This document shows positions 1-8,788 of a stretch of 64,000 nucleotides of DNA, piece after piece. Source of the stretch: Schaalia radingae (GTDB taxonomy: Bacteria > Actinomycetota > Actinomycetes > Actinomycetales > Actinomycetaceae); assembly GCF_900106055.1 (NCBI RefSeq), contig NZ_LT629792.1:1488001-1552000 (forward strand). The letters run 5' to 3'. The stretch's first letter is position 1, and each line of letters starts with the position of its first letter. Both the position numbers and the translations under genes were made by a program. The notes beneath the pieces are model-generated. The model saw only the letters and a list, made by a program, of their open reading frames with translations. It had not been told where the DNA came from and did no database searches.

Positions 1-495
1 CGCTACGGGCGCGCCGACAAGGAGCATCCTGTTTTCCCGCGCCCTGACGCGTTGCTGTCGAAGACTCCGCTGCTGCTGGGCACCGACGGCAACAAGATGT
101 CAAAGTCTCGTGGCAACACGATCGAGCTGGATATGACTGCCGATGAGACGGCGCGTGTGCTCAAGAAAGCCAAGACTGATCCTGATCGCGTCATCACCTA
201 TGACCCGGAGAATCGACCCGAGGTGTCGAACCTGTTGATGATGGCGTCACTGGCCACTGGCGAGGATCCCCACGCCATTGCCGACCGTATCGGCGATGGT
301 GGCGGCGGCACGCTCAAATCAGTCGTGACCGACGCGCTCAACGAGTTCCTCGCGCCGATCCGCGAGCGCCGTGAAGAGCTGGCCGCTAACGAGGATTACC
401 TGCTGGAGGTTCTCCATCACGGTGATGAAGTCGCCAATGAGCAGGCTGATCGCACGCTGGCTGAGGTGCGTCGCGCGATGGATATGGTGTACTGA
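1..495 (+). CDS. trpS: Tryptophanyl-tRNA synthetase, C-terminal part (5' end outside window)
   Basis: Charges tRNA-Trp with tryptophan in the cytoplasm. The frame is open from base 1 and ends at TGA 493-495, giving the last 164 residues of a class I synthetase. The signature KMSKS loop (GNKMSKSRGN) lies about 35 residues from the window edge and binds ATP. The following helical region, with RPEVSNLLMMASLATGE, matches the C-terminal tRNA-binding part of TrpS. The HIGH motif and Rossmann half lie outside the window, so the start cannot be given. Confidence 0.95.
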   Translation, partial: RYGRADKEHPVFPRPDALLSKTPLLLGTDGNKMSKSRGNTIELDMTADETARVLKKAKTDPDRVITYDPENRPEVSNLLMMASLATGEDPHAIADRIGDGGGGTLKSVVTDALNEFLAPIRERREELAANEDYLLEVLHHGDEVANEQADRTLAEVRRAMDMVY

Positions 496-567
496 GCGAG
501 CCAAGGTTTGCGTAAGCTGGCCATTTTTAGATCAGCTTTTCCTTGCTAGAAACCCGCTTTGACCTGC

Positions 568-582
568 GATAATGTGCTCTCA
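568..582 (+). promoter_or_regulatory. Candidate promoter for a leaderless VIT mRNA
   Basis: An extended -10 hexamer (TGC followed by GATAAT, 568-573) ends eight bases before the ATG at 582, which puts the expected transcription start within a base or two of the start codon. No Shine-Dalgarno sequence is visible upstream. Leaderless transcripts are common in actinobacteria. The -35 match is poor, so this is inference from spacing. Confidence 0.35.
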
Positions 583-1304
583 TGAGTACTGTTGTCGAAG
601 CGGTGCGCAGTGAACGGCAGGGCTTCATTTCCTCCAAGCTCAACTGGCTGCGTGCAGGAGTGTTGGGAGCCAATGACGGCATTGTGTCGATCGCCGGTCT
701 ACTGATCGGCATCGCCGCTGTCGACCCCACGAACACACATGCCATCGTGATTGCCGGAATCGCCGGTATCGCCTCGGCAGCACTGTCAATGGCAATCGGC
801 GAATACGTATCGGTATCCACTCAACGTGACACTGAGCGCGAAATTGTCCGCCTGCAGCACGTGGCACAGAGCCGCAATCCCGGCCACGCTTTCAACGAGA
901 TCAAGCAGGTATGTCTGCAACGCGGCATGAGCGAGGAGAGCGCGCACCAGGTTGCCTCGGACCTGTCCTCACATGAGCCGGTCAATGCCGTCATTTCATT
1001 CAAGTACGGCATCGATTCGGATTCACTGACCAGTCCGTGGGCTGCGGCCGGCAGCTCCTTCATCGCATTCGTCAGCGGTGCTGCCCTGCCGATGCTGACA
1101 ATGGTTCTGGCTCCCCCACCGCTTCGCATCGTGTCAACCTTTGTGTCTGTATTTGTGGCTCTCGCATTGACAGGGTGGATCAGCGCGTGGCTGGGACGCT
1201 CTCCGCGCCAGAGGTCGGTCCTGCGACTGGTGTGCGCCGGCAGTGCGGCAATGATCATCACCTACGCGATCGGTCGACTGCTGGAAAGTGCGTCAATGGT
1301 GTGA
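582..1304 (+). CDS. VIT1/CCC1-family metal transporter
   Basis: A 240-residue membrane protein of the VIT (vacuolar iron transporter)/CCC1 family, which moves Fe2+ or Mn2+ across membranes. The N-terminal half has the family pattern: LGANDGIVSIAGLLIGIA in the first membrane segment, then a second segment with the glycine and glutamate motif SMAIGEYVSVSTQRD. A charged cytoplasmic stretch (about residues 85-140) leads to three more hydrophobic segments, about 145-235. There is no Shine-Dalgarno sequence; the ATG sits just after a -10 box. The direction of transport and the metal cannot be told from sequence. Confidence 0.88.
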   Translation: MSTVVEAVRSERQGFISSKLNWLRAGVLGANDGIVSIAGLLIGIAAVDPTNTHAIVIAGIAGIASAALSMAIGEYVSVSTQRDTEREIVRLQHVAQSRNPGHAFNEIKQVCLQRGMSEESAHQVASDLSSHEPVNAVISFKYGIDSDSLTSPWAAAGSSFIAFVSGAALPMLTMVLAPPPLRIVSTFVSVFVALALTGWISAWLGRSPRQRSVLRLVCAGSAAMIITYAIGRLLESASMV

Positions 1305-1454
1305 TTGACGAGATCGCGATGCCCGTGCTACACTGCTTTACTACAGACTCAATACTAACGACGTAGTTGGAAAGCAGATACGGTTGCGCTCGTGTCAGAT
1401 AGGCGCGCCGCCATGGGAAGAATCTCGATCAGTATGGGGAGTGATCCAGTACTC

Positions 1455-2132
1455 ATGCACACATCCATCACGAATCACATGCGCGCCACGCGCATTCTTC
1501 TGATCGCAGCAGGACTCTTATGCATCACAGCGACCTGTCTTGCACTGTTCGTCCTCACGCCCAGCACGCAGGCAAACAGGACTGAAGCGCGCAATCCTGA
1601 TCTTGCACAATACGCTCAAAGCGCCGATATTCCAGAGCAGATCACCACTCAGGCACAGCAGGAAATGGCACAAGTGGGCGAGGAATACCCGCCCGGCGCC
1701 ACCCCTCCCACCGTTGCCGACCTGCTTCCATGGGCAGTAGGCGCTGAAGTGGATTCAGTAAGCACCGATCACATTCAGTACACGTCCGGCGCCGATAACC
1801 CCGTAGCAATGCGTCAGGCACAGCAAACTGACCCGTCTGCCGACACTCCCGTCACAGTCGTCACCGCCGAAGGAGATGTTGCGGTCCTCGCAGCCCTTGA
1901 CTGGGAGTGTGCCTGGATCAAGGAATTCGTTATCGCCACGAACAGTGGAAACGCGGACCGTGTGAACACAGCAGTGACGCAGATCAGCAAATTCCCCGAT
2001 CTTGACGTCATCCAGCGTTTTAACCCCGAAGTCGGTGAAGGACACGCCCGTGACGTCATTCCCCGTATCCAGCAAGGAGACGTCGAATTTGCGAACTATT
2101 GGCTCGCTACGACATGTAGCGAGCCTGAATAG
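1455..2132 (+). CDS. Membrane-anchored hypothetical protein
   Basis: An unrecognised protein of about 225 residues. The chosen ATG at 1455 is preceded by GGGGAG about 12 bases upstream; the frame stays open to a GTG at 1392. A single hydrophobic segment (about residues 11-33) follows short positive residues, so the protein is probably anchored with its remainder outside. The rest is polar and has no cysteine pattern pointing to an enzyme; a middle stretch reads AVLAALDWECAWIKEFV. Its last codons form a perfect hairpin that may end transcription. It converges on glgP. Confidence 0.65.
   Translation: MHTSITNHMRATRILLIAAGLLCITATCLALFVLTPSTQANRTEARNPDLAQYAQSADIPEQITTQAQQEMAQVGEEYPPGATPPTVADLLPWAVGAEVDSVSTDHIQYTSGADNPVAMRQAQQTDPSADTPVTVVTAEGDVAVLAALDWECAWIKEFVIATNSGNADRVNTAVTQISKFPDLDVIQRFNPEVGEGHARDVIPRIQQGDVEFANYWLATTCSEPE
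2101..2125. terminator. Hairpin between convergent genes
   Basis: A perfect 10-bp stem (2101-2110 with 2116-2125) closes a 5-base loop. It overlaps the last codons of the rightward gene and lies just beyond the stop of leftward glgP at 2148. No T-run follows on either strand, so if it terminates transcription it does so without a U-tract, as is often seen in actinobacteria. Confidence 0.5.
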
Positions 2133-2147
2133 TTCAGCGTGACAGGA

Positions 2148-4517
2148 TCACTGGTCGATCGGGGCTGCCTCAAGCTTCCACACCTCGCGCGCATAGTCGC
2201 GGATCGTGCGGTCCGATGAGAAACGTCCCGACTTCGTGATGTTGACCCATGTCTTGCGTGCCCATGCCTGGCGGTCACAGTAGTCACGCGCCATCTGGTC
2301 GCGAGCCGTGCGGTAGGCATCAAAATCACCCAGCACGTAGTACACGTCGGCCGGATCGTAACTACCTTCCAGCAGTGACAGACGCAGGTCATGGAAATCA
2401 CCTGTGCCGCCGTCATCCAGCGTGCCGTCAGTCATTGCATCGAGCACACGCTTCAGTCCAGGTACGTTTTCATAGTGCCAGCGCGGATCGTATGTGCGGC
2501 GCAGCTCAGGCAACTCATCTTCCGTGGCACCGAAGATGTAGGCGTTATCCTGGCCAACAGCGTCCAGAATCTCCACGTTCGCACCATCGAGCGTGCCCAG
2601 CGTCAGTGCACCGTTCATCATGAACTTCATGTTCGAGGTGCCCGACGCTTCCTTGCCGGCAGTTGAAATCTGCTCAGACACGTCAGCAGCCGGAATGATG
2701 TGCTCAGCAGGCGAGACGTTGTAGTTTTCCACGAAGACAACTGTGATGCGCCCGTCAATGTCAGGATCGTTGTTGACCAGATCCCCGATTGAGTTGATCA
2801 GCTTGATGATCGCCTTGGCACGCACATATCCCGGCGCTGCCTTCGCACCGAAGATGAACACGCGCGGCGGCAGATCCAGTGACGGATCCTCCTTGAGGCG
2901 GTAGTACAGGTCCAGAATGTAGAACGCATTCATCAGCTGGCGCTTGTACTCGTGCAAACGCTTGATCTGCACGTCGAAGATCGCATCAGGATTGACCTCA
3001 ATGCCCTGGCGGTTCTTGATCCACTGAGCAAAGTCAACCTTGTTGTCATGCTTGATGTCGATCAGTCGCTGCAGAACACTCTCGTCAACGCTGTCAGTGA
3101 ACTGTGCGAGGACGTCAAGATCGGTGACCCACTGGTCTGAGCCGGTCACCTCGTCAAGCAGGGCGGACAGGCGCGGGTTGCACTGACGCAGCCAGCGACG
3201 AGGGGTCACACCGTTCGTCTTGTTATTGAAGCGCTCGGGCCAGATGTCATGCCACTGACGCAGCGTTTCGCGCTTGATAATTTCTGTGTGCAGCGCGGCC
3301 ACACCGTTAATCGAATACGACGCATAGCAGGCGATCCACGCCATGTGCACCATGTTGCCCTGGACCGGAGCCATGTAGTTGATGGTTCCCTCGTCGATGG
3401 CGCGCTCAGTCATGTCGATGCGGAAGCGGCGGTCGATTTCGCGCACAATTTCCATGATGCGCGGGAAGAGGCGATCAAAGATCGATGTCTCCCACTTCTC
3501 CAGCGCTTCAGCCAGCACCGTGTGGTTCGTGTACGCGAACGTGTGACTGACGACGTCCCATGCTGCTTCCCACGTCCAGCCGTACTCATCCAGCAGGATT
3601 CGCATCAGTTCGGGGATAGCCAGAACCGGGTGAGTGTCGTTGAGCTGAATCGCGTTGAAATCAGCCAGAGTTGTCAGGTCGCCCTCGTGCTGGGCAATAT
3701 GGTTGGCAACAATGTCGTGCAGCGAGGCGGCGCAGAAGAAGTACTGCTGGCGCACGCGCAGGATCTTGCCCTCGAACGTGGAGTCATTGGGGTACAGCAC
3801 GCGTGAAATGTCGGCGACGGCTTCACGCTCGACAATGGCGTCAGTGAAGCGCTGCGAGTTGAACGCGTCGTAGTCGAATTCTTCAACCGGCTCTGCACGC
3901 CACAGTCGCAGCGTTCCCACGTTGCGTGTGCCGTATCCGGTGATCGGCATGTCGTAGGGAATGGCTCGCACATCCATGTCGGCATAGTGAATGATGCGCT
4001 GTTCTTCCTCGCGGCGCACAATGAAGGGGTAGCCCTCCTCCATCCACGCATCGGGCTGTTCACGCTGGAAGCCGTCCTCAAACAGCTGCTTGAACAGGCC
4101 GTAGCGGTACAGGATTCCGTAGCCGTTCACCGGGTAGTCCAGTGTGGCGCATGAGTCGAGGAAGCAGGCTGCCAGTCGCCCGAGGCCACCGTTGCCCAGC
4201 GCTGCATCCGGTTCCTGTTCCAGGACATCGGACAGCGTCTGGCCAAAAGAATTGACGATCTTTTCTGCTTCGTTCGTCAGGCCGAGGTTCGACAGGTTAT
4301 TCAGCAGGGCGCGACCCATCAGGAATTCGGCCGAGAAATAGTGTTCCCGTCGTTTGGTTGCATACAGACGGTTGGTACGATCCCAGTCGCTCGCGACGCG
4401 GTCAACAACTGCCGCAGAAAGGCCCTGCCACATTTCCATGAGGGTGGAGCGATCTGCTGGTCGACCTGAAAAGGAGCGGACTTGCGAAGTGGCTGCATCA
4501 GCCAGGCTATACGACAT
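2148..4517 (-). CDS. glgP: Glycogen/maltodextrin phosphorylase
   Basis: Phosphorolyses alpha-1,4-glucans to glucose 1-phosphate in the cytoplasm. The 789-residue length suits a GT35 phosphorylase. The N-terminal part carries EFLMGRALLNNLSNLGL and the glycine-rich ALGNGGLGRLAACFLDS. The C-terminal part has the pyridoxal-phosphate signature EASGTSNMKFMMNGALTLGT, whose lysine binds the cofactor. Start ATG at 4517. It is transcribed away from glgE, treS, mak and glgB, so synthesis and breakdown of the same glucan share one divergent control region. Confidence 0.95.
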   Translation of the reverse strand: MSYSLADAATSQVRSFSGRPADRSTLMEMWQGLSAAVVDRVASDWDRTNRLYATKRREHYFSAEFLMGRALLNNLSNLGLTNEAEKIVNSFGQTLSDVLEQEPDAALGNGGLGRLAACFLDSCATLDYPVNGYGILYRYGLFKQLFEDGFQREQPDAWMEEGYPFIVRREEEQRIIHYADMDVRAIPYDMPITGYGTRNVGTLRLWRAEPVEEFDYDAFNSQRFTDAIVEREAVADISRVLYPNDSTFEGKILRVRQQYFFCAASLHDIVANHIAQHEGDLTTLADFNAIQLNDTHPVLAIPELMRILLDEYGWTWEAAWDVVSHTFAYTNHTVLAEALEKWETSIFDRLFPRIMEIVREIDRRFRIDMTERAIDEGTINYMAPVQGNMVHMAWIACYASYSINGVAALHTEIIKRETLRQWHDIWPERFNNKTNGVTPRRWLRQCNPRLSALLDEVTGSDQWVTDLDVLAQFTDSVDESVLQRLIDIKHDNKVDFAQWIKNRQGIEVNPDAIFDVQIKRLHEYKRQLMNAFYILDLYYRLKEDPSLDLPPRVFIFGAKAAPGYVRAKAIIKLINSIGDLVNNDPDIDGRITVVFVENYNVSPAEHIIPAADVSEQISTAGKEASGTSNMKFMMNGALTLGTLDGANVEILDAVGQDNAYIFGATEDELPELRRTYDPRWHYENVPGLKRVLDAMTDGTLDDGGTGDFHDLRLSLLEGSYDPADVYYVLGDFDAYRTARDQMARDYCDRQAWARKTWVNITKSGRFSSDRTIRDYAREVWKLEAAPIDQ

Positions 4518-4576
4518 CTAGTAATCAATCCCTTCAGTTAGACACGCTGCAGCAGCTGAAGCACCCGCGTGTAATA

Positions 4577-4654
4577 CGCTGAATCATTCTCACACACAGC
4601 AGTCTAGTGGTCCCTGCATTCAGCGTCGAATGGTGAATAACTCCGCTGAATGCA
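4577..4654. promoter_or_regulatory. Candidate operator between glgP and glgE
   Basis: Two 11-bp arms, TGCATTCAGCG (4615-4625) and CGCTGAATGCA (4644-4654), form a perfect inverted repeat with an 18-base gap. A third partial copy, CGCTGAAT, lies at 4577-4584. Three related half-sites in a divergent control region suggest a regulator binding there, perhaps a LacI- or ROK-like carbohydrate repressor; the protein is not identified. The right arm covers the most upstream ATG of the glgE frame (4650), which argues against using that start. Confidence 0.45.
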
Positions 4655-4820
4655 TGGTGAGAAAATTTCATTGACGTTTCACGTGGGGTCTCGAACGTGT
4701 CATGGCTCAGTCACGTTCAGCCTTGATGCGACCACAAGATACGGCATGGGAATTCTTCTCGGCGATGCGCACACCACCCATGGTCCCCCACGTGCCTCCC
4801 AAATTCAGTACCCTAACAAT

Positions 4821-6875
4821 GTGAGCCACAAATCTTCTCGACCACTCGACATGACCGTGACACGCATCCCCGCGGTGGAACTCTCCCCCGTTGTGGAAGG
4901 CGGGCGACTTCCAGCCAAGGCGACCGCCGGTGAGCCATTCCCCATTCGCGCAACGGTGTTTCGCGAGGGACACGACGCCTATCAGGCCGAAGCGGTCCTG
5001 ATTGACCCCGACGGACATGACCACACGATTGCTCCAATGGTGGATATTGCACCCGGTCTGGATCGCTACGAGGCATGGGTGATGCCTGACCGACCCGGCA
5101 ACTGGTCATTTTGCATTCAGACGTGGTCAGATCCCTACGCTACGTGGCGACATGATGCCACCATTAAAGTCGATGCCGACATCGACGCTGACCTCATGCT
5201 GGAAGAGGGCGCACGCCTGTTTGAGCGCATGATCGAAGGGAAGGCACTGGCCAATTCTGACCAGCAGGGTCTGGCTGAGCCCCATGCGCGCGTCCTCCAC
5301 AGTGCAATCTCCATCATGCGCGATGCCACCCGATCAAACCAGCAGCGCCTGTCGGCCGGTATATCGTCTTCTGTGCGCCACATTGTGCGTCAGTACCCAC
5401 TGCGTGACCTGGTCGGTCGCACTGAGGCCTATCCGCTGCATGTCGCGCGCACCCGCGCCCTGGTGGGCTCCTGGTATGAGATTTTCCCCCGCTCAGCCGG
5501 AGCATTCCAGCGCCCTGATGGCACATGGGTCTCAGGCACACTGCGCACCGCAATTGAGGAACTCGATCGCATCAGTGCGATGGGATTTGATGTCATCTAC
5601 CTCACACCAGTTCACCCCATCGGCACGACGTTCCGCAAGGGCAAGAACAATACGCTGAATGCTCTGGAAACCGATCCTGGTTCCCCCTACGGCATCGGGT
5701 CAGATGAAGGGGGCCACGACGCGATTCACCCTGACCTGGGAGATTTTGACGATTTCGATGCATTCGTCGCTGCCGCATACGAACGCGGCATGGAGGTCGC
5801 ACTCGACTTTGCCCTGCAGTGTTCACCGGATCACCCGTGGGTCAGGGACCATCCCGAATGGTTCTCGCAGCGAGCCGACGGCTCCATCGCGTATGCGGAG
5901 AATCCGCCCAAGAAGTACCAGGACATCTACCCCATTAACTTCGATCACGATCCTGAAGGCCTGTTCGAAGCGATCCACGACCTGTTCCGCCTGTGGATCG
6001 CACACGGCGTGAAGATTTTCCGAGTGGACAACCCGCACACCAAGCCAGTGAACTTCTGGAAACGCATGATGGACACGCTGCATCGCGAATATCCAGACGT
6101 GATCTGCCTGGCTGAAGCGTTCACTCGCCCCGCCATGATGCGCACGCTGGGTGCCGTCGGTTTTGACCAGTCCTACACGTACTTCGCGTGGCGTACCTAT
6201 AAGAAGGAGATCGAAGAGTACCTCAAGGAAGTCTCCGAGCAGACACCGCACCTGATGCGCCCGACATTCTGGCCGACGACGCACGATATTTTGACGCCGC
6301 AGATGACCGAGGGCGGCACCGCCATGTTTGCAATCCGCGCGATTCTGGCCGCATGCGGCGCTCCGACGTGGGGCATCTACTCCGGCTACGAGCTGGTCGA
6401 ATCGGTACCGCGCCCCGGTTTTGAAGAACAGATCAACAACGAGAAATACGAGTACCGTCCGCGCAGGTGGGAGGATGCGGAGCGCACGGGTATTCCTCAG
6501 TTGCTCACCCTGCTCAACACTGCACGAGGGCGACATCGTGCCCTGCAGCAGCTTCACCAGATCAGCATTCACCGTACATCCAACGACCAGTTGCTGTGCT
6601 TCTCACGGCACATTCCCGGACAGTTCACACCTGATGGGAACCCGGACACGGTGATCGTGGTGGTCTCACTGGATCCGCATCATGAAGTGTGGGGCTCTGT
6701 TGACCTCGATGTCAACGCGCCCGGCATGGAGCTGCTCAACGCTGGCCACGGCGGCGGGTTGAACCTTGTCGATGAACTGGACGGCATGGAGTACCGCTGG
6801 GGTGCGTCGAATGTGGTGCGGCTGAGCCCGTGGACCCGCATCGGACACGTCTTTGGGGTTGAACAGCAACAGTAG
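4821..6875 (+). CDS. glgE: Alpha-1,4-glucan:maltose-1-phosphate maltosyltransferase
   Basis: Transfers maltosyl units from alpha-maltose 1-phosphate to the end of an alpha-1,4-glucan (GH13_3). An N-terminal beta domain opens with RIPAVELSPVVEGGRLPAKA and FREGHDA. The catalytic barrel contains FDVIYLTPVHPIGTTFRKGKNN, ALDFALQCSPDHPWV, FRVDNPHTKPVNFW with the nucleophile Asp, and LAEAFTRPAMM with the acid Glu. The frame is open from ATG 4650, but known relatives begin only about 15-20 residues before RIP. I therefore prefer GTG 4821 (684 aa); ATG 4851 is the alternative. No good ribosome site marks any of them. First gene of the GlgE pathway cluster. Confidence 0.93.
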   Translation: MSHKSSRPLDMTVTRIPAVELSPVVEGGRLPAKATAGEPFPIRATVFREGHDAYQAEAVLIDPDGHDHTIAPMVDIAPGLDRYEAWVMPDRPGNWSFCIQTWSDPYATWRHDATIKVDADIDADLMLEEGARLFERMIEGKALANSDQQGLAEPHARVLHSAISIMRDATRSNQQRLSAGISSSVRHIVRQYPLRDLVGRTEAYPLHVARTRALVGSWYEIFPRSAGAFQRPDGTWVSGTLRTAIEELDRISAMGFDVIYLTPVHPIGTTFRKGKNNTLNALETDPGSPYGIGSDEGGHDAIHPDLGDFDDFDAFVAAAYERGMEVALDFALQCSPDHPWVRDHPEWFSQRADGSIAYAENPPKKYQDIYPINFDHDPEGLFEAIHDLFRLWIAHGVKIFRVDNPHTKPVNFWKRMMDTLHREYPDVICLAEAFTRPAMMRTLGAVGFDQSYTYFAWRTYKKEIEEYLKEVSEQTPHLMRPTFWPTTHDILTPQMTEGGTAMFAIRAILAACGAPTWGIYSGYELVESVPRPGFEEQINNEKYEYRPRRWEDAERTGIPQLLTLLNTARGRHRALQQLHQISIHRTSNDQLLCFSRHIPGQFTPDGNPDTVIVVVSLDPHHEVWGSVDLDVNAPGMELLNAGHGGGLNLVDELDGMEYRWGASNVVRLSPWTRIGHVFGVEQQQ

Positions 6876-6973
6876 AATGCACCGCGCGCCTCCAGGCGCC
6901 GCGGGTCCCACTCGCCGGGCATGAAATGCATACACACCGTGCATCAGCGCGCCGTAACTGGCAGTATGATGCC

Positions 6974-8788
6974 ATGACCGTTGATGATTCATCGCGCGCT
7001 GAACTGGACGCCGCACCTGAGACGACGACCGCCACCTCCAGCCACTATGCGCAACTCTCACCATTCCACAATATGACGGTGGACCAGCCACACGAGGATG
7101 AAGCCGCCCTCGTCCCTGTGGCCGACGACCCCAGTTGGTACCGCCACGCAGTCTTCTATGAGCTGCTGATCCACTCTTTCCAGGACTCCAACGGCGACGG
7201 CGTGGGTGACATTCCCGGCCTGATCTCGCGGCTCGACTACCTCAAGTGGCTCGGTATCGATGCAATCTGGCTGCCCCCGTTCTTTCCTTCCCCTCTGGCC
7301 GACGGCGGCTACGACATTTCCGACTACAAGGGCATCGACGAACGCTTCGGCACGATGGATGATTTCCGTGCCCTCGTGGAAGCCGCACATGAACGAGGCC
7401 TGCGCATCGTGCTGGACATGGTCATGAACCACACGTCCGACCAGCACCCGTGGTTCCAGTCCTCACGCTCCGACCCGAACGGACCGTACGGCGATTTCTA
7501 CGTCTGGCGTGACCGACCCAACGAATACGCCGACGCGCGCATCATTTTCGTGGACTCGGAAGTATCGAACTGGACGTGGGATGAGGAGCGCCACCAGTTC
7601 TTCTGGCATCGTTTCTTCTCACACCAGCCGGACCTGAACTATGAAAACCCTGCGGTGCGCGAAGCCATGAAAGACGTGGTGCGTTTTTGGTGCACCACCG
7701 GTGTGGACGGCTTCAGGTTGGATGCCATCCCCTACCTGTTCGAAGAAGAAGGTACGAACTGCGAAAACCTCCCGGCCACGCACGAGTTCATCGCGGACCT
7801 GCGCGCAATGGTCGAAGAAGAGTTCCCCGGCACCGTCATGATTGCCGAGGCGAACCAGCCGCCTCACGAGGTTGTCGCCTACTTTGGAACCGATGAGGCA
7901 CCCGAGTGCCATATCTGCTTCCACTTCCCGATCATGCCGCGCATTTTCGCCGCACTGCGCGAAGAATCCTCCCACGGGCTGCGCGAAATCCTGGCTGCCA
8001 CCCCTCCCCTGCCCAAGGGTGGCCAATGGGGTGTTTTCCTGCGCAATCACGATGAACTGACCCTGGAGATGGTCACGGACGAGGAACGCGCCAGGATGTA
8101 TGAGTGGTACTGCCCTGAAGAGCGCATGCGTTCCAATGTCGGTATACGTCGACGACTCATGCCGCTGCTGCATGCCTCGCGCCGCGAGGTTGAACTGGCC
8201 TACGCGCTGCTGCTGTCCTTGCCCGGTTCCCCGTTCCTGTTCTATGGCGATGAGATCGGTATGGGTGACAACGTGGATCTGCCTGACCGTTTCGGCGTGC
8301 GCACCCCTATGCAGTGGGATGACACGCCGACGATGGGCTTTTCCGATGCCCCGCAGGATCAGTGGTTCCTGCCGGGAATTTCATCACCGACCTATGACCA
8401 GCGCGCAGTGAACGTGGCCGAGCACGCCACCCGCCCGACCTCGATGCTGAACTGGACGCGCAAGATGCTGAACACGCGCCGCAAGCATGCGCCGTTCGGA
8501 TTTGGTGACATGACGCTGCTGTGGTCCTCTGACGATGCTGTGCTCGCGTTCTTGCGCCGAGACGAATCCGAAACGATTCTGTGCGTCAACAACCTGTCCA
8601 CTGAACCGCACTCCGCGAAGATCCACCTGCCCGGCATGGCCGGCTGGCATCTGTACGATCTTGGATCGGGCAACGCGTTCCCGGATGTGCGTGACGATGA
8701 GACGGTGGACATCACGCTGCCGCGCCACGGCTTTTACTGGCTGGGCGTGACGTTCCTTGAACCAGAAAGTGAGGAAGAAGATGAGTAA
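6974..8788 (+). CDS. treS: Trehalose synthase (maltose alpha-D-glucosyltransferase)
   Basis: Interconverts trehalose and maltose, feeding maltose to the kinase encoded next. The preferred start at ATG 6974 gives 604 residues, close to the family norm; the frame runs open to 6926. GH13 motifs are clear: YELLIHSFQDSNGDGVGDI, VLDMVMNHTSDQHPWFQ, GFRLDAIPYLFEEEGTNCEN with the nucleophile Asp, and IAEANQPPHEVVAYFG with the acid Glu. RNHDELTLEM is the later conserved histidine-aspartate region. Its stop overlaps the start of the maltokinase gene, as expected for translational coupling of two enzymes that physically associate in mycobacteria. Confidence 0.94.
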   Translation: MTVDDSSRAELDAAPETTTATSSHYAQLSPFHNMTVDQPHEDEAALVPVADDPSWYRHAVFYELLIHSFQDSNGDGVGDIPGLISRLDYLKWLGIDAIWLPPFFPSPLADGGYDISDYKGIDERFGTMDDFRALVEAAHERGLRIVLDMVMNHTSDQHPWFQSSRSDPNGPYGDFYVWRDRPNEYADARIIFVDSEVSNWTWDEERHQFFWHRFFSHQPDLNYENPAVREAMKDVVRFWCTTGVDGFRLDAIPYLFEEEGTNCENLPATHEFIADLRAMVEEEFPGTVMIAEANQPPHEVVAYFGTDEAPECHICFHFPIMPRIFAALREESSHGLREILAATPPLPKGGQWGVFLRNHDELTLEMVTDEERARMYEWYCPEERMRSNVGIRRRLMPLLHASRREVELAYALLLSLPGSPFLFYGDEIGMGDNVDLPDRFGVRTPMQWDDTPTMGFSDAPQDQWFLPGISSPTYDQRAVNVAEHATRPTSMLNWTRKMLNTRRKHAPFGFGDMTLLWSSDDAVLAFLRRDESETILCVNNLSTEPHSAKIHLPGMAGWHLYDLGSGNAFPDVRDDETVDITLPRHGFYWLGVTFLEPESEEEDE

